Source: Oscillospiraceae bacterium
GTDB taxonomy: Bacteria > Bacillota > Clostridia > Oscillospirales > CAG-272
DNA length: 64,000 bases
Direction: 5' to 3'
NCBI GenBank assembly: GCA_015064205.1
Contig: SVSR01000001.1
Location: forward strand, 155,143 to 219,142
A model generated the notes under the pieces. That model searched no databases, had not been told where the DNA came from, and saw only the letters and a program-made list of their open reading frames with translations. The stretch's first letter is position 1. Each line of letters starts with the position of its first letter. Below, one piece after another: positions 33,409 through 42,613 of this stretch. Position numbers and translations under genes: made by a program.

Positions 33409-34497
33409 CCACTGAAACAGTCTGTCAAACTCAAACAGCCTTTTTACAAGCACTGAGAGATTGTCTTTTGTTTTCTTATCAACGTTGGTGAGAGATTTCA
33501 TTATAATTCCTATGTTTTTAAGTTTGGCCGCGTTAATATCAGAGAGCGTTTTTGCTCCCGTGGACTCAAGGATACTAAAAAGCACGTCAGTTGCGTGACG
33601 TCTTTCGTCGGGAGAGAGCGAGCCTATCCAATCGCTGATCGCTCGGTCTGTATGCTTGCTGAAGTTTGAAAGAGAAGCGGCTTTTATAAATTCGCTGCCC
33701 TTTATTTCCCATGAAAACGGATCGTGCTGCCATAGCGCTGTCTGCGAGCTTTTTACGATCTGATATGCTTCCGTATGCTCAAGCAGGAGACCGACTACCG
33801 AGGACTCGGGAATAAAGGTGAAAAGTCTATCTGCTATCTCCCTGTATTCGGGCAGATCGGTTATGCGCTTTTCAAATCCCGGCCCATCGTTGTTATATGC
33901 CGCAATTATTCGCCTTTGAAGCCTTGAGGGCGCGTTGACTGCCGCCCATATAGCGAGATTGCCGCCTTTTGAGTGACCGCCGAGCCGTATTTTTCCGCGC
34001 TTTGCATAAGCAATATCAATAAGGTAGTCAAGCGCTGATACTTGCGCCGGTACGGGGGAGGCAAAGCTCATATTGAAGTTTTCCTTCCAGCCGACAAGTG
34101 TGTCGTCTGTGCCCCTGTATGAGATAAACAGAGTCTTATCGGGAAGACTGAATGTTATTGCGGAAAACTGTATGCCGATGTCCGCATCTATCTTGTCAAC
34201 GTATGAGTAGAGAAGCACGTTTGAAAAGCGCTTTGTGCGTGCCGCTTGCTTAACGAAGTCAGACGTCTGGTCGGGAATTATAAGTCCGAGATCCTGACGG
34301 TCGCGGTCAAGCTCGGCAAGACGTCTTTCGGCCTCGGCAAGCGTTATACCACCGCACATCGGCTCGGGCGGTATAACGTTACTGAAATCCATATAGGATA
34401 TGATTGAGAGGATAAGGTTATCAACCTCGCTAAAGCCGTCAAGGTCAAAGCCTATATCGCCTCTCCAATCAAGATAATCGAAAACATTATTATTCAT
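33403..34497 (-). CDS. DUF2974 (Mbeg1-like) alpha/beta-hydrolase family protein
   Basis: Protein of 364 aa beginning NNNVFDYLDWRGDIGFDLDGFSEVDNLILSIISYMDF, the recognisable DUF2974 opening. The lipase-like core has SLPDKTLFISYRGTDDTLVGWKENFNMSF (oxyanion segment as in class 3 lipases), RLGGHSKGGNLAIWAAVNAPS with nucleophile Ser in GHSKG, and NNDGPGFEKR. There is no secretion signal. Substrate and role are unknown; members are common in gut Firmicutes. It is a single gene between a terminator and glgB, and may be co-transcribed with glgB (61-base gap). Confidence 0.85.
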   Translation of the reverse strand: MNNNVFDYLDWRGDIGFDLDGFSEVDNLILSIISYMDFSNVIPPEPMCGGITLAEAERRLAELDRDRQDLGLIIPDQTSDFVKQAARTKRFSNVLLYSYVDKIDADIGIQFSAITFSLPDKTLFISYRGTDDTLVGWKENFNMSFASPVPAQVSALDYLIDIAYAKRGKIRLGGHSKGGNLAIWAAVNAPSRLQRRIIAAYNNDGPGFEKRITDLPEYREIADRLFTFIPESSVVGLLLEHTEAYQIVKSSQTALWQHDPFSWEIKGSEFIKAASLSNFSKHTDRAISDWIGSLSPDERRHATDVLFSILESTGAKTLSDINAAKLKNIGIIMKSLTNVDKKTKDNLSVLVKRLFEFDRLFQWK

Positions 34498-34558
34498 ACA
34501 AATACCACATTAACAAAAAGTTTATTACAGTATATGCAAAAGTCTGTACTCAGTTCTG

Positions 34559-36526
34559 TTACTTTATCTCTTCAAGCACAACGGCGCTTCTTGGGGGAAG
34601 GGCAAAGGTGCCGGTGTTTACAAAACGGCTCGGCATGTCGTGCTTGCCTTCAAATTCACTTGAAGCGGAGTTGAGCAGCACCTTATATTTTGAGCCCTTT
34701 GAGTCAAGCGGGATATCGTGGGTTATCCATGTGTGAAGGTTGAATAAGAAGACAAGTCCGCCGCGCCTGAAAGCGATGATCTTATTATCGTTGTGTATCA
34801 TAAGAAGCTCGGACACACCCGATAAAACGGGGTATTTTGTCAGCAGATTTATCATTTTGTTATCAAACTTGTTTAGATATTGATATTTGAGATCGGGCGA
34901 ATCAACAAGGCTCCACTGGCGTCTTGCGTACTTGCCCGAATCACCGTTACCCTCTCTCGGAAAATCTATCCATTCGGGATGCCCGAATTCGTTACCCATG
35001 AAATTAAGATATCCCTCGCCTGCAAGAGATGACGTTAAAAGCCTGAATACTTTATGATAGTCCATCGCGCGTTCAATTATCGGACTATCATTATCCTTGT
35101 TCATGCAGGTGTACATTTCCGCATCAGCAAGGTGGAAGATTATAGTCTTATCACCCACAAGCGCCTGATCGTGGGATTCACAGTATCCGATATTCTTTTC
35201 CATAGGACGGCGCGTGGTAAGCTCATACCAGAGTGCATCCATGTTCCAGTCCTCGTCGCGCTGCTTTGTGAGCATTTTTATAAAGTGGTCGGGAACGCCC
35301 ATTGAAAGACGGTAGTCAAAGCCGATACCGCCGTCCTTTACAGGTATGCACATACCCGGCATTCCGCTCATATCCTCGGCTATGGTAATAGCCATAGGAT
35401 TTACTTCGTGGATCAGCTCGTTTGCAAGCTGAAGATAGGTTACCGATTCGGTGTCGGTGTTCATGCTGAAATACTTTTCGTATCTGTCAAACACACCGCC
35501 GAGCCCGTGGTCATGATATAGCATAGACGTAACTCCGTCAAAGCGGAAGCCGTCAAAATGGAATTCTTCTATCCAGTATTTGATATTTGAAAGCAGGAAG
35601 TGAAGAACTTCGTTCTTGTCGTAGTTGAAAAGCCTTGTTCCCCATGCACTGTGATAACCGCGCTCGCCCTCGTGGAAATACTGATAATTCGTTCCGTCAA
35701 ATTCCGAGAGTCCTTCAACGCTGTTGATAGCCGCATGCGAATGTATGATATCAAGAAGCACGGAAATACCGCTTTTGTGTGCGGTGTTTATGAGATTTTT
35801 CAGCTCCTCGGGAGTGCCGAAGCGTGAAGACGGGGCAAAAAAGTTTGCAACCTGATAGCCGAATGATGCATAGTAGGGATGCTCCATAACAGCCATTATC
35901 TGAATGCAGTTATAACCGTTTGCTTTGATGCGGGGAAGTACCTTTTCGCAGAATTCGTTGTACGTTCCGATATTCTCCTCTTCGTTTGCCATACCTATGT
36001 GACACTCGTATATAAGAGGATTTTCAGGCTTTTTCTTTTTGAAAAAGCGCGAGTCTGTCCACTTGAATTTTGTGTCGGGGTCCCATACCTGACCGCAGAA
36101 GCTGCCGTCGGTCCAGCTTTGAACAACTCTGTTCATGTATGCAGGTATTCTGTCGATAACTCTGCCGTGTGATACGAATTTTACACGTATGTTCTGACCG
36201 TGCTTGAGGCTGTCAAGCGGCAGTCTTATCTCAAAATTGCCGTTGCCGAGATTTTCCATCATCCCGTAATGCTCGTCCCAGTTATTGAAGTCGCCAACAA
36301 GCGCAGCTTCGCTTGCCGCAGGAGCCCATTCTCTGTATATCCATTCGTTTTTTGTTTTATGAAGCCCGTAATACATATAACCGTTTGCAAAATCGGAGAG
36401 GGTGGGAGCCGCTTTTAAAAGCTGCTTCTTTTTGCGCTCAAAGCTTTGCATTCTTAGCCTGAGATCTCCTTCGAACGGAGCAAGACCTTTATCTATATTT
36501 AAAAGGGCGATTTTCTTTCTTGCCAT
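34559..36526 (-). CDS. glgB: 1,4-alpha-glucan branching enzyme, eukaryote-like (GH13_8) type
   Basis: Glycogen branching enzyme (655 aa) that cuts alpha-1,4 chains and rejoins them as alpha-1,6 branches. A CBM48-like N-terminal domain (about 35-130; WIYREWAPAASEAALVGDFNNW) is followed by the GH13 barrel with nucleophile Asp330 (GFRFDGVTSM), acid/base Glu384 (TIAEDMSG) and stabiliser Asp453 (ESHDQALVG), then a C-terminal beta domain. Sequence such as NFMGNEFGHPEWIDFPREGNGDS and IYECHIGMA...IGTYNEFCEKVLPRIKANGYN is like animal, plant and Bacteroides enzymes rather than the E. coli-type GH13_9. No other glg gene is adjacent. ATG 36526 follows GGAAAGGC. Confidence 0.92.
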   Translation of the reverse strand: MARKKIALLNIDKGLAPFEGDLRLRMQSFERKKKQLLKAAPTLSDFANGYMYYGLHKTKNEWIYREWAPAASEAALVGDFNNWDEHYGMMENLGNGNFEIRLPLDSLKHGQNIRVKFVSHGRVIDRIPAYMNRVVQSWTDGSFCGQVWDPDTKFKWTDSRFFKKKKPENPLIYECHIGMANEEENIGTYNEFCEKVLPRIKANGYNCIQIMAVMEHPYYASFGYQVANFFAPSSRFGTPEELKNLINTAHKSGISVLLDIIHSHAAINSVEGLSEFDGTNYQYFHEGERGYHSAWGTRLFNYDKNEVLHFLLSNIKYWIEEFHFDGFRFDGVTSMLYHDHGLGGVFDRYEKYFSMNTDTESVTYLQLANELIHEVNPMAITIAEDMSGMPGMCIPVKDGGIGFDYRLSMGVPDHFIKMLTKQRDEDWNMDALWYELTTRRPMEKNIGYCESHDQALVGDKTIIFHLADAEMYTCMNKDNDSPIIERAMDYHKVFRLLTSSLAGEGYLNFMGNEFGHPEWIDFPREGNGDSGKYARRQWSLVDSPDLKYQYLNKFDNKMINLLTKYPVLSGVSELLMIHNDNKIIAFRRGGLVFLFNLHTWITHDIPLDSKGSKYKVLLNSASSEFEGKHDMPSRFVNTGTFALPPRSAVVLEEIK

Positions 36527-36654
36527 AATATGCCTTTCCTTTTCTTTAAACTATCTGTATTAGTATACTTCAATATAACGGCGAAAAATACATAATATTG
36601 TCACTTTTCTTTCCTGTATAAATTTTATCACAAATGTTTTTATAAATCAAGTGC

Positions 36655-36684
36655 TTGAAAATGACCTTGAAACTGTGATATAAT
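36655..36684 (+). promoter_or_regulatory. Promoter of the ABC exporter gene
   Basis: TTGAAA and TATAAT with 18-base spacing. The rest of the 190-base divergent gap (36527-36717) holds the glgB upstream region, where I see no clear second promoter. Confidence 0.6.
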
Positions 36685-36717
36685 AAAAACATTATAGTAA
36701 TAAGGATAGACAAGACA

Positions 36718-38478
36718 ATGAACAATAGTGAAGCAAAGCCGAAAAACACTAGACTTTTAAAAAGATTTGTTCCGTATTATAAAAAGTATTCAAAAACGCT
36801 GATACTTGATTTGTTGTGTGCGGCGCTGACGACCGTTTGTGAGCTCGTTTTACCACAGATAGTAAAAAGCATAACGGGTGCTGCAACAACGGATCTTGCG
36901 TCTCTTACCGTGTCGTTTATAATAAAATGCACACTCGTGTATCTTGTTTTGCGTATAATAGACGCTCTTGCATATAACTATATGGCAACGGTCGGTCATG
37001 TTATGGGAACAAGGATCGAAACTGATATGAGACGCGACTTTTTTGACCATCTTCAAAAGCTTTCCTTTTCATATTTTGACAATACCAAGGTAGGCTCACT
37101 TATGTCAAGACTGACAAGCGATCTTTTTGACGTTACCGAGTTTGCACACCATTGTCCCGAAGAATTTTTTATAGCCGGTATAAAGATCATAGGCTCGTTT
37201 ATTATACTTTGTATGACCAATATACCGCTGACGCTTATAACATTTTCAATAATACCGGTAATGATAGTCGTGCTCGTTCCTGTAAACCACAAAATGCGCG
37301 CAGGCTTCAAGGAGTCGAGAAAGACGATAGCCATACTTAATTCTCAGATCGAGGACAGCCTTTTGGGTATCCATGAGGTAAAATCGTATGCGAATGAAAA
37401 TATCGAAAAGGGAAAATTCGAAGAGGGTAATTTAAGCTTTCTGAGCATAAAAAAGCAGGTATACAGATATATGGGAACGTTCCAGTCGTCAACGCGCTTT
37501 TTTGACGGACTCTCCTATATCGTTGTAGTTTGCGCAGGCGCGCTATTTATGAAAAGCGGTGCTATAACCCCCGCTGATTTTGTTGCTTATCTCTTGTACG
37601 TTACAACGCTTCTTACAAGCGTACGCAGGATAGTTGAGTTTGCCGAGCAGTTCCAGAGAGGAATGACGGGCATTGAAAGATTTTGTGAGATAATGGATAT
37701 CGAGCCTGATATCAAGGATATAAAGGGCGCAAAGGTGCTTGAAAACGTTCGCGGCGAGATCGTTATGGACGATATTACCTTCGGTTACGGTGACGATGAC
37801 ACAAAGGTCATATCAAACCTCACGCTTAATATAAAAGCGGGCGAGAATATAGCGCTTGTAGGCCCGTCCGGCGGCGGAAAAACAACGCTTTGCTCGCTTC
37901 TGCCGCGCTTTTACGATCTTGACTCAGGCAGGATAACAATTGACGGCGAGGATATAACGAAGCTTACGCTTGAATCCCTGAGGCGCAATATCGGCGTTGT
38001 AAACCAGAACGTATACCTTTTCTCTTCAACTGTAAGAGAAAATATCGCATACGGCAAACCGGGTGCAACAGATGAAGAGATACGCGCGGCGGCAAAGCTT
38101 GCAGGAGCAGACGAGTTTATAGAAAAGCTTCCCGAGGGCTATGATACGTACGTTGGTGAGCGAGGAGTCAAGCTGTCGGGCGGTCAGAAGCAGAGAATAT
38201 CTATCGCAAGAGTATTTCTGAAAAATCCGCCGATACTCATTCTTGACGAAGCAACGAGTGCGCTTGATAACGAAAGCGAGCGCCTGGTTCAGAGCTCTCT
38301 TGAAAAGCTTGCACGCGGCAGAACGGTTATCACAATAGCACACAGACTTACCACTATAAAGAACGCAGACCGCATAATCGTGCTTGACGAAAGCGGAATC
38401 GTTGAAGAAGGAGCCCATGATGAGCTTGTAGCCGACGGCGGCATGTACAGCGAGCTTTATAAGCTTTATTCTTGCTAA
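36718..38478 (+). CDS. ABC exporter, fused permease/ATPase
   Basis: Half-transporter of 586 aa (MsbA/LmrA type) that works as a homodimer or with a partner. Six membrane helices span about 20-310. The nucleotide-binding domain has Walker A GPSGGGKTTLC, Q-loop NQNVYLFSSTVRENIAYG, signature LSGGQKQRISIARVFL, Walker B ILILDEATSALD and the H-loop ITIAHRLTT. No partner half-transporter is adjacent, so a homodimer is more likely. The cargo (lipid, peptide or drug) cannot be inferred. The segment DLFDVTEFAHHCPEEFFIAGIKIIGSF is typical of clostridial multidrug-like exporters. Confidence 0.88.
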   Translation: MNNSEAKPKNTRLLKRFVPYYKKYSKTLILDLLCAALTTVCELVLPQIVKSITGAATTDLASLTVSFIIKCTLVYLVLRIIDALAYNYMATVGHVMGTRIETDMRRDFFDHLQKLSFSYFDNTKVGSLMSRLTSDLFDVTEFAHHCPEEFFIAGIKIIGSFIILCMTNIPLTLITFSIIPVMIVVLVPVNHKMRAGFKESRKTIAILNSQIEDSLLGIHEVKSYANENIEKGKFEEGNLSFLSIKKQVYRYMGTFQSSTRFFDGLSYIVVVCAGALFMKSGAITPADFVAYLLYVTTLLTSVRRIVEFAEQFQRGMTGIERFCEIMDIEPDIKDIKGAKVLENVRGEIVMDDITFGYGDDDTKVISNLTLNIKAGENIALVGPSGGGKTTLCSLLPRFYDLDSGRITIDGEDITKLTLESLRRNIGVVNQNVYLFSSTVRENIAYGKPGATDEEIRAAAKLAGADEFIEKLPEGYDTYVGERGVKLSGGQKQRISIARVFLKNPPILILDEATSALDNESERLVQSSLEKLARGRTVITIAHRLTTIKNADRIIVLDESGIVEEGAHDELVADGGMYSELYKLYSC

Positions 38479-38508
38479 AACAAGTCAAAGTATTTTTTAC
38501 ACAAGTTA

Positions 38509-38537
38509 TTGAAATTATTACACATATTCAGTATAAT
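38509..38537 (+). promoter_or_regulatory. Promoter of the stalk-domain lipoprotein gene
   Basis: TTGAAA and TATAAT with 17-base spacing. Confidence 0.7.
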
Positions 38538-38575
38538 TAAAACAATAAGTATTTATGGAAAGGAAGGTATTACTT

Positions 38576-40189
38576 ATGAAAAAAACTGTTAAACTTATCT
38601 GTATCGTTCTTGCTGTTATTATGACAGTGTTGCCGCTGACGGGTTGTTCAGAGGCTGAACTCGGCCTCTTGGATATGATGGGGAAGCTTGTGTGTAACGG
38701 CGGAAGTGTGGATATTAAAGAAGAGTTTGTTATAGACTTAAGCGATATAGTAAGCGCCGGAGTGTATGCTTCTGTTTTCGACGATGAGCTTGCGCCTGAA
38801 AACTATCCTGATAAGCTGACTGTTACAATGACGGGAAAACAGGATATTGACAATATGGCTATAGACAGTATCATTGAAATTAAGCTTGGCGAGCTTTTTA
38901 AATTAAGCTTTAAATACATAGTTGTTGATCAGACAATGTACTGGGGTGATTTTGCTTTTGAATATGATGAAGAAGCATTAAGTCCTGCGCTTTTTGACAA
39001 AACTGCAAACGAGGATAACTTTTTGTTTTTAAGCATGCTTGAGAAGCTTGACGGTGTGGATTATTTTACATTTAATCCCGTGGAAATGTTAGAAAGTCTT
39101 TACTCAAGTTATGACATGTATGAAACAGAAGCAGGGACAAATGAAGAGCTTGCTGAAATAGATGCGCTTATTGGACTGTATGATCAGCTTATGCAGTTAA
39201 TATATGATAACATGAGCGAGGTGTATCCTATAAGTATAGACTTTATTAAAAATGCATTCTCAGGATATACTACGGGCGCTGTAACTAAGATAGAAAATGG
39301 CTATAAAATCAGCGCTGATGTAGAAGATATAGTTAATATGTTATTTAACTATGTAGAGTACTTTTTTGAAAACTTAGATGTAGTTATTGAGTCTTATGTA
39401 CGCTACTATGAAGAATTAGCAGAGATTGCCGGTGAAAATGGTATGGAAGAGCTTGAAGAACTGATGGTTCTTCTCGGCGATGAAATGAGAGCTTCAATAG
39501 ACCAAATTCCTGCAGAAGCAGAAGAATTTTCTCTTGATGAAATAGTTGATACTGAATCTGTTGAAGAATTCTGCCGCATGCTTGAAGGTACTGAAGCTGA
39601 GCTTGAGTATACTGAAGTTGATGGCGTGTTAACACAAATAATGAATATGAACATAGTTGTGGAAGATATAATCGTTGCAAAGGTTGAGATGTTAAGCGAA
39701 GCGAAGCCTTGCGATGATTTTGAAGTAGTAGTGCCGTCTGATGCAACCACGATGACTTTATTTGAATCGGTTGCTTATTTAGCTTCTGCAAGCCAGATAG
39801 CTGAGTATTCTTATATTGAAGAAATGAGCATTACCTGGAACGGAACTGAAGGCACAGCGCAGGTTTACGGTACGCTCCTTGGCGACGAGAGCGGAGATAA
39901 ATACGCACTTGGCCTTTACGATTTCCACAATATTGACGGAAGTATGTATCTGCCCATGCGCCGTATTTGCGAGCGCTTCGGCGAAGTAGTAGATTGGGAT
40001 GCTGTAAACGGCAAGGCGTACGTTGTGCGGGGAGAAGAAAAGATAGATATGACAGGTGTTATTATTGGTGATAAGACCTTTATCAAGATCCGCGATTTTG
40101 AAAAGCTCGGATACCTCGTTGATTATCAAGTTGATGAAAACGGAGCTCCATGGGCGCTGATAAACGTAAATATAGATATGATGTTCTGA
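38576..40189 (+). CDS. Lipoprotein with C-terminal copper-amine-oxidase-like stalk domain
   Basis: Exported protein of 537 aa. MKKTVKLICIVLAVIMTVLPLTGC ends in lipobox LTGC, giving a lipid anchor at Cys24. Residues about 30-420 are acidic (runs such as EELEELMVLLGDE) and otherwise unassigned. The C-terminal 90 residues (GSMYLPMRRICERFGEVVDWDAVNGKAYVVRGEEKIDM...TFIKIRDFEKLGYLVDYQV) match the stalk domain first named from copper amine oxidase N-termini, common on Firmicutes surface proteins and thought to be an adhesion or wall-facing module. No enzymatic domain is visible. ATG 38576 follows AAAGGAAGG; the track's ATG at 38555 overlaps that site. Confidence 0.8.
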   Translation: MKKTVKLICIVLAVIMTVLPLTGCSEAELGLLDMMGKLVCNGGSVDIKEEFVIDLSDIVSAGVYASVFDDELAPENYPDKLTVTMTGKQDIDNMAIDSIIEIKLGELFKLSFKYIVVDQTMYWGDFAFEYDEEALSPALFDKTANEDNFLFLSMLEKLDGVDYFTFNPVEMLESLYSSYDMYETEAGTNEELAEIDALIGLYDQLMQLIYDNMSEVYPISIDFIKNAFSGYTTGAVTKIENGYKISADVEDIVNMLFNYVEYFFENLDVVIESYVRYYEELAEIAGENGMEELEELMVLLGDEMRASIDQIPAEAEEFSLDEIVDTESVEEFCRMLEGTEAELEYTEVDGVLTQIMNMNIVVEDIIVAKVEMLSEAKPCDDFEVVVPSDATTMTLFESVAYLASASQIAEYSYIEEMSITWNGTEGTAQVYGTLLGDESGDKYALGLYDFHNIDGSMYLPMRRICERFGEVVDWDAVNGKAYVVRGEEKIDMTGVIIGDKTFIKIRDFEKLGYLVDYQVDENGAPWALINVNIDMMF

Positions 40190-40195
40190 TAAAAA

Positions 40196-40231
40196 ATGGG
40201 CTGCAGTTTTCTGCAGCCCTTATTTTTTTAG
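40196..40231. terminator. Bidirectional intrinsic terminator
   Basis: GGGCTGCAG-TTTT-CTGCAGCCC followed by TTATTTTTTT on the plus strand; it also faces the end of the converging glutamine-type ABC gene. Confidence 0.85.
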
Positions 40232-40234
40232 TTT

Positions 40235-40966
40235 TTATAAAACGCAGCTCAGGAAATCCTTTGTACGCTGATTTTTGGGATTGTTGAATATCTCTTCCGG
40301 CGTGCCCTCTTCGGCGATAACACCGTCTGCGATAAATACAACTCTGTCGGCAACGTCGCGCGCAAATCCCATTTCGTGAGTAACAACAACCATCGTCATT
40401 CCGGCATTTGCAAGCTCTCTCATAACAACCAGCACCTCGCCTACCATTTCAGGGTCAAGTGCACTTGTGGGCTCGTCAAAGAGCATGATATCGGGGTTCA
40501 TTGCAAGCGCACGTGCTATGGCAACACGCTGTTGCTGACCTCCGGACAGCTGATGCGGATACGCGTCAGCCTTATCTTCAAGACCAACACGCTTAAGCAG
40601 TTCCATCGCTTTCTTTTCTGCTTCATCGTTTGACATGATCTTCAGATCGGTTGGTGCAAGCATAATGTTTTTCTTGACCGTGAGGTGAGCGAAAAGATTG
40701 AAATTCTGGAACACCATGCCTATATTGCGGCGTACTTTATTAATGTCAACTTTTTTGTCTGTTATTTTAGTGCCGTCAATGTAGATTTCCCCGCCTGTCG
40801 GCTCCTCAAGACGGTTAAGACAACGCAAAAAAGTGGATTTTCCGCCGCCGGACGGACCGATCACACAAACAACCTCGCCCTCTTTTATCTCAATGTCGAT
40901 TCCTTTTAAAACTTCGAGGTGCTTGAAATTTTTTACTAAGTTTTTAACTGTTATTTTTGCGTTCAT
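40235..40966 (-). CDS. Polar amino acid ABC transporter, ATP-binding subunit (GlnQ type)
   Basis: ATPase subunit of 243 aa. Walker [17 protein letters not shown]-loop [13 protein letters not shown], signature [16 protein letters not shown], Walker [16 protein letters not shown] and H-loop [17 protein letters not shown] are all canonical for amino acid importers. The start at ATG 40966 ([14 protein letters not shown]) overlaps the permease gene by 23 bases; the ORF-track start (40987) is deeper in it. It is the last gene of the binding protein-permease-ATPase operon and energises uptake by the permease encoded just upstream. Confidence 0.93.
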   Translation of the reverse strand: MNAKITVKNLVKNFKHLEVLKGIDIEIKEGEVVCVIGPSGGGKSTFLRCLNRLEEPTGGEIYIDGTKITDKKVDINKVRRNIGMVFQNFNLFAHLTVKKNIMLAPTDLKIMSNDEAEKKAMELLKRVGLEDKADAYPHQLSGGQQQRVAIARALAMNPDIMLFDEPTSALDPEMVGEVLVVMRELANAGMTMVVVTHEMGFARDVADRVVFIADGVIAEEGTPEEIFNNPKNQRTKDFLSCVL

Positions 40967-41642
40967 AATTAAGTCTCTTTTCCACAAAGTTTGAGAGGAG
41001 CATAAGTATTGACGTTACGATAAGATAGAATATCGCAACAGTGAAGTAAGTGGCGAAAAACTCGTATGATGAGCCAACGTATACCTTGGCTTTGTTAACT
41101 ATTTCCGCCATACCTATTGCGGAAAGGATAGAAGTATCCTTAACTGTTATAATAAATTGGTTAACCATAGAGGGAATGGCAACCTTGAGCGCCTGAGGCA
41201 GTACCACCTTGAACATCGTGTGAACAGGTGTCATACCAAGGCTTCTTGCGGCTTCTGTCTGACCCTTGCTCACGGCACTAAGCCCGCCTCTGAATATTTC
41301 GGAAAGGTATGCGCCTGCATTAAGGCTGAGCGTTATGATACCTGCGGTTGTTGCTGTAAGCCTGAAGCCTGGATCGAAAAACTCCTGTATAAGCTGAGGC
41401 ATACCGAAATAAACGATAAATGCCTGAACTATCATAGGCGTGCCGCGTATTATCCATATGTAAAAGCCCGATATAAATCTGAATATCCAGAATTTCGATC
41501 TGCTGAGTAAACAGGATATAAATCCGATAACTACACCAAGCACGAGCGAAACTAGCGATATTACCACGGTAAGCCTGATTCCCTCAAATAAAAGAGGGAG
41601 CGCTTCACTTAAAACTCTTTCAAAATTCATATTACTTTCCAT
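40944..41642 (-). CDS. Polar amino acid ABC transporter, permease subunit
   Basis: Membrane subunit of 232 aa in the HisM/GlnP family, forming the translocation pore, probably as a homodimer. About five helices are visible ([37 protein letters not shown]; the last is [16 protein letters not shown]). The EAA loop that contacts the ATPase is [38 protein letters not shown]. It lies between the binding protein gene and the ATPase gene, overlapping the latter. Two possible starts (Met1 or Met5) cannot be separated; the first is used. Confidence 0.92.
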   Translation of the reverse strand: MESNMNFERVLSEALPLLFEGIRLTVVISLVSLVLGVVIGFISCLLSRSKFWIFRFISGFYIWIIRGTPMIVQAFIVYFGMPQLIQEFFDPGFRLTATTAGIITLSLNAGAYLSEIFRGGLSAVSKGQTEAARSLGMTPVHTMFKVVLPQALKVAIPSMVNQFIITVKDTSILSAIGMAEIVNKAKVYVGSSYEFFATYFTVAIFYLIVTSILMLLSNFVEKRLNYERKNNS

Positions 41643-41677
41643 TCCGCTTATGCGGATACACTTATTTGTAAAAATCG

Positions 41678-41712
41678 TTCAGCATGGGTATTTTCCCATG
41701 CTGAATACTGTT
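41678..41712 (-). terminator. Hairpin between binding protein and permease genes
   Basis: On the minus strand TTCAGCATGGG-AAAATA-CCCATGCTGAA followed by CGATTTTTAC. Since the operon continues, it probably reduces, rather than ends, transcription, giving more binding protein than permease. Confidence 0.65.
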
Positions 41713-41725
41713 TTTTTAGCTTTTA

Positions 41726-42487
41726 TCAATAGCCGTACTTAGCAAGTATTTCATCGTACTTGCCGTTTGCCTTGATGCTTGCAAGCCCTGCATTGAACTT
41801 TTCAATAAGTTCGGGATTTGTGCCCTTCTTAACTGCAAAACCGTAGTAACCGGGGTTGATAACTTCACCGATAGTGGTAAGCTCAAGGCTTTCTTCCTTG
41901 ATAGCCCAGCCTACAACAGAACGGTCTTCGATGCAGGCATCGTTTGTGCCGTTAATAACTGCTGTGTACATTGTGGGTGAATCTTCGTAGAATACAACAG
42001 TAAATCCGTATTCATTTGCCATGGACTGCGCATATTCAGCACCCTGTGTGCTTGTTTTTGCGGCAACAGTTTTGCCTGCGAGGTCTTCAAAAGAAGCGAT
42101 GTCGGAACCTGCTTTAACAACGAGGATCTGACCGTCTGCAAAATAGCCTTCTGAGAAATCGAATGTTTCTGCTCTCTTTTCTGTTATAGTCATACCTGCA
42201 ATCATTCCGTCAGCCTGACCTGACTGAACCGCACCCATAGAAGCGTCGAAGCCTTCGTTCTTAACTTCATAAGTGAAGCCCTGATCTGCGGCAACAGCAG
42301 CAAGGATATCCATATCAACGCCGATATATGCCTTTGTTTCTTCATCATAAAACTCGAAAGGCGGGAATGAGTTATCCGAGTAGATTATGTAGTCCACAGC
42401 GTCGCCGTCTTTTGAACAAGCGATCATGCAGGAAAATGCGCAAACAAGAACGAGCGCAAGTGCAAGGATTCTGAATGTTGTTTTCAT
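41726..42487 (-). CDS. Amino acid ABC transporter substrate-binding lipoprotein
   Basis: Extracellular binding protein of 253 aa. MKTTFRILALALVLVCAFSCMIAC ends in a lipobox-like MIAC (lipidated Cys24). The SBP family 3 fold is clear: DYIIYSDNSFPPFEFYDEETKAYIGVDMDILAAVAADQGFTYEV, GMTITEKRAETFDFSEGYF, VAAKTSTQGAEYAQSM and FAVKKGTNPELIEKFNAGLASIKANGKYDEILAKYG. It delivers a polar amino acid to the downstream permease; the exact ligand is not predictable. ATG 42487 follows GGAGGAAATAAC. Confidence 0.93.
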   Translation of the reverse strand: MKTTFRILALALVLVCAFSCMIACSKDGDAVDYIIYSDNSFPPFEFYDEETKAYIGVDMDILAAVAADQGFTYEVKNEGFDASMGAVQSGQADGMIAGMTITEKRAETFDFSEGYFADGQILVVKAGSDIASFEDLAGKTVAAKTSTQGAEYAQSMANEYGFTVVFYEDSPTMYTAVINGTNDACIEDRSVVGWAIKEESLELTTIGEVINPGYYGFAVKKGTNPELIEKFNAGLASIKANGKYDEILAKYGY

Positions 42488-42529
42488 TGTTATTTCCTCC
42501 GAATGAATAATTTTTATAAATACTTTCAT

Positions 42530-42558
42530 AGTATATCATAAAAACACCCCTATGTCAA
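42530..42558 (-). promoter_or_regulatory. Promoter of the amino acid ABC transporter operon
   Basis: On the minus strand TTGACA, 17 bases, TATACT, about 40 bases upstream of the binding protein start; near consensus. Confidence 0.8.
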
Positions 42559-42573
42559 CCGCCTTTATATCAA

Positions 42574-42606
42574 AAAATGCAGGATTTACCATAAATCCTG
42601 CATTTT
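42574..42606 (-). terminator. Intrinsic terminator of the pseudouridine synthase gene
   Basis: AAAAATGCAGGATTTA-ccat-AAATCCTGCATTTTT stem; on the minus strand it is followed by T residues. Confidence 0.8.
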
Positions 42607-42613
42607 TATTCCT

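Noticed and set aside
41640-41660. CCGC-TTAT-GCGG hairpin upstream of the amino acid permease
   Set aside because: Only a 4-bp stem with no T run; too weak to call a terminator or regulatory element.
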